Shown in pieces: positions 46,755 to 57,160 of a DNA stretch of 64,000 bases. How positions within the stretch are numbered: the stretch's first letter is position 1; each line of letters opens with the position of its first letter. A program made the translations under genes and the position numbers. This DNA comes from Rhipicephalus microplus (taxonomy: Eukaryota; Arthropoda; Arachnida; Ixodida; Ixodidae). Below the pieces are notes generated by a model. That model saw nothing but the letters and a program-made list of their open reading frames with translations. It was not told the DNA's origin and made no database searches. The DNA lies in NCBI RefSeq assembly GCF_043290135.1, contig NC_134710.1:3936821-4000820 (forward strand), written 5' to 3'.

Positions 46755-49700
46755 GAAAGGAAAAGGCGCCGGGGAAAACGTAAGGCGAACGCGAAAGGTA
46801 CAAGTTACCACGAGTGGGCTAACGTAGCTGAACGCCATGGCTTGGTCTCTCAGAACACGAAGCACAATGTTAGGCCACAGATCAGGAAAAAGCTCACTGA
46901 GATTTCAGACCTGCGCTACCGAAAGAAACCACCACCATATGCACAAAGTAAATGATGTCAGAGGAGCTTGCTCGGAGGTGCACCAGGTGTTTCTTGGAGA
47001 GACCATTTCTGTAGGAAGGTGTGCTAACGAGCCAGCGCATGATGTGTACATCACGTAGAAGGCAGCGTCGCTGGCACGTTCCGCAGTCGGCATTGCACAG
47101 CCACGTCGATCGGTACGTTAACCACCTGCCCTTTTATGCCATACTAGCGGCTGCCACGAGTCAAATTCCTAACGCTCATAAATGGCAGACGTGAAGCAAT
47201 CAGGCGTTCTTCAACGGGGTTGAGAGCAGCCAGGTAAGGTGGCTTGGGATGATATCGGTACCTGTGCGTAACAATAATTGTATGAACTTGTCACGCACTG
47301 CCGTGCCTACGAAGCGTCGAGAATGAAGTGGGAAAAGTCGCTATAAAGCGAGCGCCCGGGCCATCGGAAACCGACGCTTTGTAGGAAGCCTTCATGTGCG
47401 CTTCCTCCGGCGCACGCATGAAGGCTTCCTAACGCCATGGGTGGCGGTGCGCGATTTAGTGAGCATTGTTTGAATCGCCGTCTTGAGTGGCAACCAGAGA
47501 AGTGTACACGCCGGCTGCCAATGCTGCCTTGTCCACTGTAGAGGCGCGTTCACACTTGGCCTCGAAGAGAGCGAAAGCGGCAAAACTCTTCGGAAACTGG
47601 CTCGTATCGCTAGATCAAACCACGTGAACTAACCAGCCGCCGTAGATTCAGCATGGTGGCAAAGGCGTCGGTGGTGGCTAGCATCGGCTCGAATCGCAAA
47701 CTACCTGTGCAGCACGACGTCATTTAACGGCCTCAAAGAGGACGCGTTGATCGAGAGCCTGGTTTGGATTTTGATCGCCGAGAACTCTGGAATTAGACGG
47801 TCCAGCAGCAGCACTTCGGCATCAAAGTGCCAACAATGTATAACTTCTAACTACGTTCCACTCGATATACAAGTAAACTCTGAAATATTTTGTTTTTTTC
47901 TGGGTGTTTTTTGTGGTCATCCGTGATCTCTCAGTGGGCACTTTCTCCGATGCACATTTTGTGTTGCAGTATGCCTGGTGCTGGTGCACGTTGTAAATGT
48001 ATTGAACGAGCACATATAAAATTGCTAAATCGTGATACTCTTCTGGAAAGCTTGAGAATTTGTGAAAATATGCGGGAATATACATGAAATCACCTATGTG
48101 CGAAACCCTGTTAACGTGGCGACTGCTGACAAGCGCAAGGTTCACCAAGAGCGGCGAAATCTTCGAGGGCATCGTAACTTTTGGTCACTATTTCTTATAC
48201 CTTCCAGAATAGCAGCAGTGATTTTGTTTTTCAAAGTGGGACATGACAAAATACAAGTGTAACATGAGGTGAAACTATTCGAAGTTACCGACAGAACTTC
48301 AATAAACATACCAGTCTTTCACCCAGCGTACACCAACTAACAGTTCGGGTGTTTGCGTTCTTTCACTTATTCGTTATGCTACAAAAACGACAAAGAAACA
48401 AAAAAATGACGAAAACCAAGTGACATGGCAAGCATGAAACACAAGGCATTTGAACTGAGAGCACCCAAATTTTCGTTGCGATCATGATAGGATCAGCAGG
48501 AAGGCCGAAAATAAGCTAGCAGATAACAAATGAGCGCTGCGATGACGTGATGCGCGCGAAGCGAAGCAACCGCGCTTGCGCATGCACTCAGATACTGTGA
48601 CGTGTCGTCTAACGGCGCTAGTAGTACTGAATGCCACGCGCTCCTGTGTTCACTCCGCAATAATTTGCGACTGTGCGTGCGTGAGCGCAATGCCGACCCT
48701 TGCGTGGCAGCCGGCAAGCCGCCGCGGCGGCTCCCTCACAAGGAATTATGGAGAAGGGACCACGGTTTAGTTCGCTCTCTTTGCACAGGAGCAAAGAAAC
48801 TACGGGGCAGAGTTTCCTTCTCCAGGGAAACTATACACCATCGAGCGAGAACATCGGCACTCCGGGCGTGGCATTCCATACCGCACTGACTGCGGCGACG
48901 TGGAGACTGGACCGCCTGTTGCTTCATCGCCTGGCTAGTGACGTGAACAGACAACTAATGTTTACAGTGTACGGGAGCTGCCGGCTTGCCTCGGACAATA
49001 TCCGAGCACTTCCTGTTTCTGAACAGCCGCCGCGGGCACACCAAACGTGCTCTCTGTGCTGTTAGACTTTGTAGACAGCAGTGAAATGTGTGAGTGAATT
49101 TAAAGAACTCGCGCCGCGTGATTTTAACACCCGATTATCGCACCCCCCCCCCCTCCTCTTTGTCTCTATTCCTCCGGCCCGGACAAGGCGCCGGCAAAAG
49201 AAGCTTGCCGACCAAGCTGCTAAAAGCATGCTGGAAGTCCGAAATTGAATGTCCCAGCTGCTGGAATTTATATTAGGCGCGAAGCGCGTCGCGCAGAAAA
49301 TGATTTCGAAGAAATTGACACGCCGAAGTAGCCGTCTGGTCTCATCTATTTTAGTGCAAACTTGACACAGCAAGAAAGCGGGGTGGCGCATATACGCGTG
49401 AGCAATGACCCCCCCCCCCCCCCTCCTTATGGTTCACCGTTTGACCGGGAGGCATATAGTCAGGAAGAAAAACTGTCGGAATGCCCGTTTGTCAGGAGCT
49501 TGGTTACAGGGATCTGTTTGGGTGTCAAAGAACAAAGGTCACCGCCACTGAGTGCTTCAGACAGGTTGGCTATTTGTCCTTCCGTCAAGATCTGACCACA
49601 CGAAACCTATGAAATGCACGTCTCCCCAGAGCTCGTCTGAAATGGATGCTTTGGGAGGCACCCCTGGACAACTGCAGAGTAAGGATGCATTGACATAATG

Positions 49701-49959
49701 AAATGATTTTGTTTGTAAAGTTTGGACATTTGCGGATGGGAAAAATATACGTCCATTTTTTTGTAATTTTTAATTTCCTCGTCATCAAAGAAGCACACTT
49801 TGACATCCTTCGTTGTTCGATTTTGTTTTCCTAATAGTTAGAAAAAAATAACCGTTAGAGCTGGAGCTTGGAAGTAAGTTAACCATTGCCGAGCAGTTTG
49901 AATAGACAAGAAGGCTGAGTAAAAGCCTCTGTCAAGATACTTCTGATGTGTTAGGCATT
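46755..49959. other. Intergenic, no gene recognised
   Basis: Frames of up to 121 codons exist (48700-49065, plus strand) in a GC-rich stretch but show no domain. Two poly-C runs lie near 49143 and 49408. No repeat family identified. Confidence 0.45.
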
Positions 49960-51020
49960 TGTGATGTGTGGTGCGCGTTCAAAGTGCGCGCCTTCGAAAA
50001 GTGCGCGTCACGGAAGAAAAAAAAAACAAAAGGAGAAATACCAGAGTGCACGTGCGGGGCTGCTTAAACAAGAATGACGACGTTAAAGAGCGTCGAGCAC
50101 GAGGATGCGTGGCAGGACGTGAAGTAAACAAAAGGTAAAACATCCAATGGGCAGCGAACACGGAGATTTCAAGGCCCAATGGCTTGACACCACGAGACAG
50201 TAGTATCTCCAATGAGAACGAGACAAGTGGGCCAGAGCTGAAGCAGGAGCCTGAGCAGACCAGAGCAAGGGGAGTTCGAAGAAGACAGTGCAAGCGGAAG
50301 GTCGTCACCGGACCGGGCGTTGAAGATGGGCCGTTGGGTTCCGGACCCGAGCCTACAGGACTTCCACCGGCCGGGGCCTCCTGCCGTCGTGTTCCCGCTC
50401 CAAAGGACCGTGGCCATCCGGTCCTGAACTCCTTTCCAGGGCCTGCGGACTTTGGTTCCGGCAGGCGAGCTACAGCCGTCGGGCTCCGGGCCCGAGCTGT
50501 GCGCCCAGCTGCTTGACTAGGTCGACCCTAGTTCCCGGACGCGTCACCACCAGCCAGCGTTCTCTCGTCACAGACGGGTCCACACTCCTAAAGCCAGAGC
50601 CACCACGTTCCGGCCTGGTTTCTCGACGTGTCGTCAGCAGCCAGCGTTCCTTCATCCCCGTCCTGCCCGCGTCCTGAAGCCGGAATCACCGCGTTCCGGT
50701 TTGCTCATCGTCGGCGGAATTCAGCGTGTGGGTGAGACCGAACAGATATCTTGCGCTACTCCCATCACTCAGCCCCTTTCGAACGTTAGGTTTAGTTACT
50801 GACTTTGAACGTTCTTGTTGGGTGTTTACAGATGTGTTTCGTCATGTCCAGTCAACTGTTTATTAAGTGTTTTGTTTTGTGAGGAATCTTTGCCTTTTTA
50901 CTTTTCAATTAAACTTTTTGTGTGTTTCTTGGAAACCGAACGGCTTTGTCCTTATTAACAAAACTCTCTGAGGCTCAGCCCGGGAGAAAAACAAATCAGC
51001 AACAAGAACCCTGCATCACA
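49960..51020 (+). repeat. 5' LTR (1061 bp)
   Basis: TG...CA ends. The 3' part has ATTAAACTTT-type possible poly-A signals near 50908, followed by TTTTTGTGTGTTTCTTGG. No clear TATA box. Its GC-rich middle (50180-50720) keeps several frames open by composition. Confidence 0.95.
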
Positions 51021-51023
51021 AAT

Positions 51024-51041
51024 TGGCGTCCGCAGCGACAG
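51024..51041 (+). promoter_or_regulatory. Primer-binding site
   Basis: TGGCGTCCGCAGCGACAG starts 3 bases after the LTR. TGG pairs with a tRNA CCA end. The tRNA was not identified. It differs from the TGGTGGAGGTGC site of the window's other gypsy elements. Confidence 0.7.
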
Positions 51042-51080
51042 GACAAAGTCGTTTGTTTTTCATGTAGATTTTTCGACGCG

Positions 51081-52505
51081 ATGAAAGCCATGAAAAGCAC
51101 TTCGGAATTATTAGATCTGGCGGAGAGTATAAGTCTCAAGGGAGCGGAGTTCAAGGAGTGGTACGACAAGCAAATGGCGCAAGCGCAAGAGGAACGGGCT
51201 GCGATATGTGACGCTAAAAAGCAGCAGATTGCATTGCAAACACACGCTAAGAGAGAGGAGTTCGAGCGAGAAACACGGGCTAGGAGAGAGAAGCTCGAGC
51301 GAGAGACACGCGCTAAGAAGGAGCAGCTTGAGCTAGAAATGCGTGAAAAGAAAAGGCTGCTCGAGATAGAGATGCGCGAAAAGAAGAGACTGTTGGAACT
51401 AGAATATGAGGATTTGCAGCAGTGGCTTGAGAGGGAAAACGCTGAATATACGTGGTCTGAGAGCCAGAGTAGTCAACCAGTGGATGAGGTGTGCTCTGAA
51501 AGCAGTTACATCGGGAGCGATTTGAATTTACGTGAGACTGACCCTGTACCTCGTCATGACCTTTCGCTAGAGAAAGAAACTCTGAAAGAGTATGACAGGG
51601 AGGTAAACAGTCAAAAGACTAGGAGACTCGATAAGCTTATTGAAGCGCAGGAATGCTTCGTGAGCATGGAACAAGAACGTTCCATTCAGAGTAAAGGGTA
51701 TTTTGAAACCTGTGAGAGGTCAAGCGCACTTTATTCAGAGGTAGGATTGCCTCTGAATAGCTCCGCTGAAGGAGCAATAAAAGGTCTCCTAGGTAAGGCC
51801 GGCGAATGCCATAATGAAAGCTCTGATGTAGCAGCTACCTATTGTTTTGGGCCACTGGAGATAGCAACAGACGCTACGGACATGGTTTTTCACCATGATT
51901 ATAACTTGCCCATACAGAGAGATGGCTTGTGTTCTCGGGAAATTGTAGATGATGCTTTTAGAAGAATATTGGAGCAAAATGCAAAAGCACTTGTTGAAGA
52001 ACAGAGAGTAGAGTTGCAATGTAGGTCAGCTATATGTGACAATGAGGGTAATCACGATGACCCAGGCAGAAGGGTTGAAAGTATTGATGAACAAGCAATA
52101 CAGAAAGCTGAAGGGATGGAAAGTGAACCAGAAGGCAGTAATGGTCCAGCAGGTTATTGTACGAGGAAGGACGCCGACTGGTGCTCTTTGGCATCTTCGG
52201 TTGAAGAGGTCGCTTCTGTTAAGATGTCTCAACGATTAGCGGCTTACGAGCTCAAGCAAGGCGTTCGTGGGAAGGATGAAATGATTCAGGCGTGGTTGTA
52301 CTGGTGCGCCTGGAGGCAACGCCTCCGACTGGCATACAGACATTCCAGCGTGTATGCTTGTGATTTCGAGGTTGGGAACCTGGTGATACACAGCTTTAGG
52401 TTCATACGAGCTTACGGTCGAGAATTCTTCCACTGGCTTCCGATTCCTTACTCTTGTCAAATGGTTAGAGCAGTTAAACGTCTTGTATGGGACGCTATAA
52501 CTTAA
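51081..52505 (+). CDS. Gag-like single ORF of the non-autonomous LTR element (474 aa)
   Basis: I start at ATG 51081, the first ATG after the PBS; the frame is also open upstream into the LTR. Residues 1-50 (LLDLAESISLKGAEFKEWYD) are acidic and helical, like the N-terminus of some tick gypsy Gag proteins. Residues 61-120 form a strict 11-residue repeat (FERETRARREK, LERETRAKKEQ, LELEMREKKRL, LEIEMREKKRL, LELEYEDLQQW), predicted as a long charged coiled coil. The middle (130-400) is acidic and low in recognisable motifs. The C-terminus is Trp/Arg/Tyr-rich (WLYWCAWRQRLRLAYRHSS, then CDFEVGNLVIHSF). There is no zinc knuckle, DTG, YxDD or integrase core. It probably self-assembles and binds its RNA; that is inference. 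There is no stop or frameshift over 1.4 kb. Confidence 0.75.
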   Translation: MKAMKSTSELLDLAESISLKGAEFKEWYDKQMAQAQEERAAICDAKKQQIALQTHAKREEFERETRARREKLERETRAKKEQLELEMREKKRLLEIEMREKKRLLELEYEDLQQWLERENAEYTWSESQSSQPVDEVCSESSYIGSDLNLRETDPVPRHDLSLEKETLKEYDREVNSQKTRRLDKLIEAQECFVSMEQERSIQSKGYFETCERSSALYSEVGLPLNSSAEGAIKGLLGKAGECHNESSDVAATYCFGPLEIATDATDMVFHHDYNLPIQRDGLCSREIVDDAFRRILEQNAKALVEEQRVELQCRSAICDNEGNHDDPGRRVESIDEQAIQKAEGMESEPEGSNGPAGYCTRKDADWCSLASSVEEVASVKMSQRLAAYELKQGVRGKDEMIQAWLYWCAWRQRLRLAYRHSSVYACDFEVGNLVIHSFRFIRAYGREFFHWLPIPYSCQMVRAVKRLVWDAIT

Positions 52506-53070
52506 GCGTCAAATTCGATTTCCCGCTGGTTTCTTTTGGATCTTGCTTGCGGACCATGGAAGGGTGTTGCTTGTAAATATTTGAAGAAGTTACATGCAAT
52601 GTAACATTAACATGATGTATAGTTTTTGAGATGATAGGGTATATATGATAAAAAAAAAAGGGGTGGTGTACTACTAATTTGGGGATTTTCACAATCCGCT
52701 AGATGTGTCCATACTTTTTCTCACTTCTTGCGTATTTTGAGGTTAGTGAATGTGGACCTTTGGGCAATGCAGTGAACTGTGTGGCGGACATATGTGGGTA
52801 AATTGTGGTGCAGTGCGAAACGTGCACTCAACGGCAGTTTTTTTTTTTTCTTCTCGAAAAAAAAAAAAACTTTTCTTATTGTTGTTGGTTGAATGTTACG
52901 TTCTGTGGACTCGGTGTTTCGACGTGAGACATGTCAACGAAGAAGCAGTGTGGTGCCATCGGTGTGATGTGTTGAACTGCGTGGTGCAAATATGTGGTGT
53001 AATTGTGACGTAGTGCAGAACGCGCACTCATCGGCAGTTTTTTTTTTCTAAAAAAAAAAAAACTTGAATG
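52506..53070 (+). repeat. Element 3' region: two 200-bp-spaced repeats, each ending in a T-tract/A-tract hairpin
   Basis: GTGGTGCAGTGCGAAACGTG...GGCAG (to 52837) is repeated as GTGACGTAGTGCAGAACGCG...GGCAG (to 53037), exactly 200 bp apart. Each copy is followed by a hairpin: T12 with a 7-base loop and A13 (52838-52869), and T10-CT-A13 (53038-53062). No coding potential beyond short frames. Confidence 0.85.
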
Positions 53071-53083
53071 AAAGGGGGGCGTA
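53071..53083 (+). promoter_or_regulatory. Polypurine tract
   Basis: AAAGGGGGGCGTA directly precedes the 3' LTR. It serves as the plus-strand primer in LTR-element reverse transcription. Confidence 0.85.
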
Positions 53084-54144
53084 TGTGATGTGTGGTGCGC
53101 GTTCAAAGTGCGCGCCTTCGAAAAGTGCGCGTCACGGAAGAAAAAAAAAACAAAAGGAGAAATACCAGAGTGCACGTGCGGGGCTGCTTAAACAAGAATG
53201 ACGACGTTAAAGAGCGTCGAGCACGAGGATGCGTGGCAGGACGTGAAGTAAACAAAAGGTAAAACATCCAATGGGCAGCGAACACGGAGATTTCAAGGCC
53301 CAATGGCTTGACACCACGAGACAGTAGTATCTCCAATGAGAACGAGACAAGTGGGCCAGAGCTGAAGCAGGAGCCTGAGCAGACCAGAGCAAGGGGAGTT
53401 CGAAGAAGACAGTGCAAGCGGAAGGTCGTCACCGGACCGGGCGTTGAAGATGGGCCGTTGGGTTCCGGACCCGAGCCTACAGGACTTCCACCGGCCGGGG
53501 CCTCCTGCCGTCGTGTTCCCGCTCCAAAGGACCGTGGCCATCCGGTCCTGAACTCCTTTCCAGGGCCTGCGGACTTTGGTTCCGGCAGGCGAGCTACAGC
53601 CGTCGGGCTCCGGGCCCGAGCTGTGCGCCCAGCTGCTTGACTAGGTCGACCCTAGTTCCCGGACGCGTCACCACCAGCCAGCGTTCTCTCGTCACAGACG
53701 GGTCCACACTCCTAAAGCCAGAGCCACCACGTTCCGGCCTGGTTTCTCGACGTGTCGTCAGCAGCCAGCGTTCCTTCATCCCCGTCCTGCCCGCGTCCTG
53801 AAGCCGGAATCACCGCGTTCCGGTTTGCTCATCGTCGGCGGAATTCAGCGTGTGGGTGAGACCGAACAGATATCTTGCGCTACTCCCATCACTCAGCCCC
53901 TTTCGAACGTTAGGTTTAGTTACTGACTTTGAACGTTCTTGTTGGGTGTTTACAGATGTGTTTCGTCATGTCCAGTCAACTGTTTATTAAGTGTTTTGTT
54001 TTGTGAGGAATCTTTGCCTTTTTACTTTTCAATTAAACTTTTTGTGTGTTTCTTGGAAACCGAACGGCTTTGTCCTTATTAACAAAACTCTCTGAGGCTC
54101 AGCCCGGGAGAAAAACAAATCAGCAACAAGAACCCTGCATCACA
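53084..54144 (+). repeat. 3' LTR (1061 bp)
   Basis: Same length and, as far as I could read, same sequence as 49960-51020. It is followed by the target duplication GCATT. Confidence 0.95.
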
Positions 54145-54149
54145 GCATT

Positions 54150-54323
54150 ACGTGTTAGTATGCGCACCAGGGCAGCGACGAATATATTGGTGAGATCAAC
54201 TTGGAGAGTTGGTTGTAAGTGAGCGCGAAGAGTCCTTGTGAGCTTTTTCAGGGTTCATGCTAAGGCTTTCGTTGTATCTTTGTTCTTTAGTTTTTTTCAC
54301 ATGTTTCGGGCGTGGAAGTGAGT
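54150..54323. other. Short intergenic stretch
   Basis: Nothing recognised. Confidence 0.4.
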
Positions 54324-54335
54324 AGGAAGGGTTAA

Positions 54336-54570
54336 AATAATTGTGGGGTCTCAACATCCCAAAGCCCCAATATGATTATGAGAGACGTCTTAGAGTAGGG
54401 CTCCGGCAATTTCGACCACCTGGGGTTCTTTAACTTGCACCCAAATCTGAGCACACGGGCCTACAGCATTTTCGCCTCCATCGGAAATGCAGCCGCCGCA
54501 GCCGGGATTTGATACAGCGAGCTGTGGGTCAGTAGCCGAGTACTTCAGCCACTAGACTACCTTGGCGAAT
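54336..54570 (-). mobile_element. Ruka-type SINE (minus strand)
   Basis: On the minus strand the tRNA-like head (GTCTAGTGGCTGAAGTACTC) is followed by the body GGAGGCGAAAATGCTGTAGG and the tail GGGACGTTGAGA-like. Probable target duplication AGGAAG(G/C)GTTAA at 54324-54335 and 54571-54582 with one mismatch. The B box is mutated (GTATCAAATCC), so it is older than 6229-6467. Confidence 0.88.
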
Positions 54571-54619
54571 AGGAAGCGTTAATGTGCGAGTTTATGTGTA
54601 GGCTTTCAAATAATTGTAA

Positions 54620-54810
54620 CCACAAACCTGAGTTGGTAGTTCCGGAAGAACTCGCAGTACGATTGTCACCTTGTCGCCGCTTCTAGACACCTTAAGAAGC
54701 GTTGCAAAGTCGGAACAAATCAAGGGTCAATTCAGTCGGAACAATTCCACGCGTTCAAGCGGCGCCAAAACATGGAGGGCGATCATAAAAACCACATTGC
54801 ATTGAAAAAA
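54620..54810. repeat. Dispersed repeat, partner of 35950-36120
   Basis: Same ordered blocks as described for 35730-36180, in the same orientation, ending before an A run. Confidence 0.55.
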
Positions 54811-55004
54811 AAAAAACTTGGAAAATCTTGGCCTTGCCTTCTCCTTCACCTTAGTACCAAATTTTTACGGCGCACATCACATCATCCTTTCGCTGAAATA
54901 GTCATGATCAGTTGTCGCAGCTAAAGCAAAGCAATTTTCGAATGTATGCACGCCTGCGTTACTCGAGGCAGGAGTGTGATTACGTCGTAGCCTCAGCTAA
55001 CATT

Positions 55005-55252
55005 GCCCCGCTGTGGTGGTCTAGTGGCTAAGGTACTCGGCTGCTGACCCGCAGGTCGCGGGATCAAAGCCCGGCTGCGGTGGCTGCAATTCCTAAGGAG
55101 GCGGAAATGTTGTAGGCCCGTGTGCTCAGATTTGGGTTCACGTTAAAGAACGCCAGGTGGTCGAAATATGCGGAGCTCTCCACTACAGCGTCTCTCATAA
55201 TCAAAAGTTGGTTTTGTGACGTTAAACTCTACCGATCAATCAGTGAATCAAT
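55005..55252 (+). mobile_element. Ruka-type SINE with target-site duplication
   Basis: The head TGGTCTAGTGGCTAAGGTAC, the body AGGCGGAAATGTTGTAGGCC and a tail with an ATCAATCAGTGAATCA repeat. Perfect 13-bp flanks CTCAGCTAACATT (54992-55004 and 55253-55265). The B box is altered (GGATCAAAGCC). Confidence 0.92.
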
Positions 55253-55265
55253 CTCAGCTAACATT

Positions 55266-56044
55266 TTTCTTCTTTCACAATTCTGTTTGCAAGAAGAGCT
55301 CCGTGCTATCTGCGAGTGCCACGTAGTTGCACACTTCACACAATTTCACACATGAACTAAGTTCTGAATACGTATACCGGCACATAGAAAAATTAATGAT
55401 GCACGCGGCGACTTACTTTCTCGCGCCAAGAAACAATTTTGCCGCAGACATGCTGCGTTGCATTTCGAATAGCTGTTTCCTTTTTTTTTTTAATTTGAAG
55501 CAATCCACAAAAATTAAGCTCAATGTAAGCAGCGCAAGAAAGCTGTCCGCGTCGAACAGCAGAGTGTGGTAAATGCTAGGTTGAAATGATGCCGAAAAAA
55601 AAATGTATTTTTTTTTCGAATTAGTAAAGTGCGATTTCACAATCCCCAAGACGCTTGGTGAGCGAGTGAAAACAAAGTGCGCGTGGCAGATTGACATTCC
55701 CGCCCCGAACACGTCGAAGATTTTGACAGCATCCACTTGATACTACGCAGTTCCTACTCGATGAATGTGAAGTGTCTTGCATCTGTAACTGCCATTTACC
55801 TCACATACGATGTTTTCATAAATTTGGCAGAGCCCATGGATTCGGGAAAACTTAAAAATACATTTTTGAAATCAGCGACGTAACCTGTGACAATTTCAGT
55901 GCGAATATCAATTATCAAACTTGTACCTATATTTTGTACTGTAATGATTAACTCCTGATGGTGAAATTAGTTGCAGTTCTCAGAGCGCAGTGTATCAGTC
56001 TCAAATAGGTCACTGTTTCACCTTCGTGTCCCTTTAGAAATGAG
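55266..56044. other. Intergenic, no gene recognised
   Basis: AT-rich with poly-T and poly-A runs (55483, 55600). No gene. Confidence 0.45.
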
Positions 56045-56090
56045 GAATACAATAAGGAAGTTCGCGACAGCGAACTTTCTTATTGTATTC
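56045..56090. repeat. 21-bp hairpin with 4-base loop
   Basis: GAATACAATAAGGAAGTTCGC, loop GACA, then the inverted complement with one G/A mismatch. It is followed by CCTAACCATGCCATGCAG-type short repeats (56100-56160). Confidence 0.92.
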
Positions 56091-56399
56091 ATCATTTGAG
56101 CCTAACCATGCCATGCAGCCTAACCATGCCATGCCATGCAGCCTAAGCTTACCATGCAGCAGCCGGGCACGGGAAACAAGCGAAGGAGGGCGTTTAACGG
56201 GGCTGCTTTGTATACATGATTAAAACGTGAACAAACGATGACTTCAGCACTGCTGCACAAATCAAGAGAGCACGTGTGCTGCACGACACTATGGTTGCTA
56301 GCCACTTCTGCAGCAAAAACTGTTATAACTGCTACGGTTGTTTTTGGCACCGTAATTTCCTGCCGCTGCTGGTGTTCGTAACCACGCTAAATAGAAATA

Positions 56400-56478
56400 A
56401 AAAACACCAAGCCCGCGATGGGATTGCAAACCGGGTCTCCTGCGTGCCAGCTACCAGTGAGCCACGACGGTGCTTGAA
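56400..56478 (-). mobile_element. tRNA-like head of a degenerate SINE
   Basis: The minus strand reads CGTGGCTCACTGGTAGCTGG (A-box region), GCACGCAGGAGACCC, then GGTTTGCAATCCC (B-box-like with mutations). No matched acceptor stem, so not a working tRNA. Confidence 0.5.
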
Positions 56479-56479
56479 T

Positions 56480-57160
56480 CTCCGTTTCGAACTGACCTTA
56501 TAGGCAGGCGTCCTGGGAAGAAAGGAATCGCGTTAATGCGGGCAATAGAGCGTTTTAGAACGGCGAAGAAACAAACAGGCGTGGAACAATGTGAACTGCG
56601 TAACGAGTGTGTCACCGAATTCTCCCATCTATTATAAATGCCTCAGGCATAATTGTTCGTCGTCGCCAGCTAGAGCATAAAAAATGCACAAAATTAATTG
56701 AAAGTTTGTAGTGGGTACCACGCACCTCCGAAGAATGACGAAGGATGGCATAGAGGATGCCTTCTTACTATACAAAAGTTAGGGTGATTTATTGCGCACT
56801 GGAGACAATGTGCTTGCAACAGTTAGCCAAGAAGCTTTCGCTGCGACTTTGCTGCGCGTTCTGTGGAGGCCTGCCGGTTTTTTTTTTTTCTTCAAATCCA
56901 GCGTTTCTACAAGTAAAAGTGGCAAGAAATCATCGAGTGCAGACGGTTGCAAAACACTTTTTCAGAGAAAACCCTGTTAAGCTACAAATTCTATCAGTTT
57001 GGAAAGGCACCAATGCATAGAAGCAGATACTTTTTTTTATTGAAAGACGTGGAACACAACACGGTGGTAGGTCTGGTGAAAAACAAGAGAGATAGAAAGA
57101 AAGAGGACAAGACACATATGGAAGGTACCCTCTTTGAGTCCATCGCCTCACCTGCATTTG
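56480..57160. other. Intergenic, no gene recognised
   Basis: Short frames up to 87 codons only. A T11 run near 56878. Confidence 0.4.

Larger units (their letters stand above)
49960..54144 (+). mobile_element. Complete non-autonomous LTR retrotransposon, 4185 bp
   Basis: Two 1061-bp LTRs (49960-51020 and 53084-54144), each starting TGTGATGTGTGG and ending CTGCATCACA, at a constant offset of 3124. They are flanked by the 5-bp target duplication GCATT (49955-49959 and 54145-54149). A PBS lies just inside the 5' LTR and a PPT just before the 3' LTR. The 2063-bp interior encodes one ORF and no protease, RT, RNase H or integrase. I saw no difference between the LTRs, so insertion is very recent. 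It must borrow enzymes from another element. Confidence 0.95.

Noticed and set aside
49979..50308. Apparent duplicated host gene at 49979-50655 and 53103-53779
   Set aside because: The duplication is fully explained as the two LTRs of one retrotransposon with a 5-bp target duplication.
50184..50516. 110-codon ORF in each LTR of the 50-54 kb element
   Set aside because: It lies in the GC-rich middle of the LTR, overlaps open frames on the other strand, and is identical in both copies only because the LTRs are identical.
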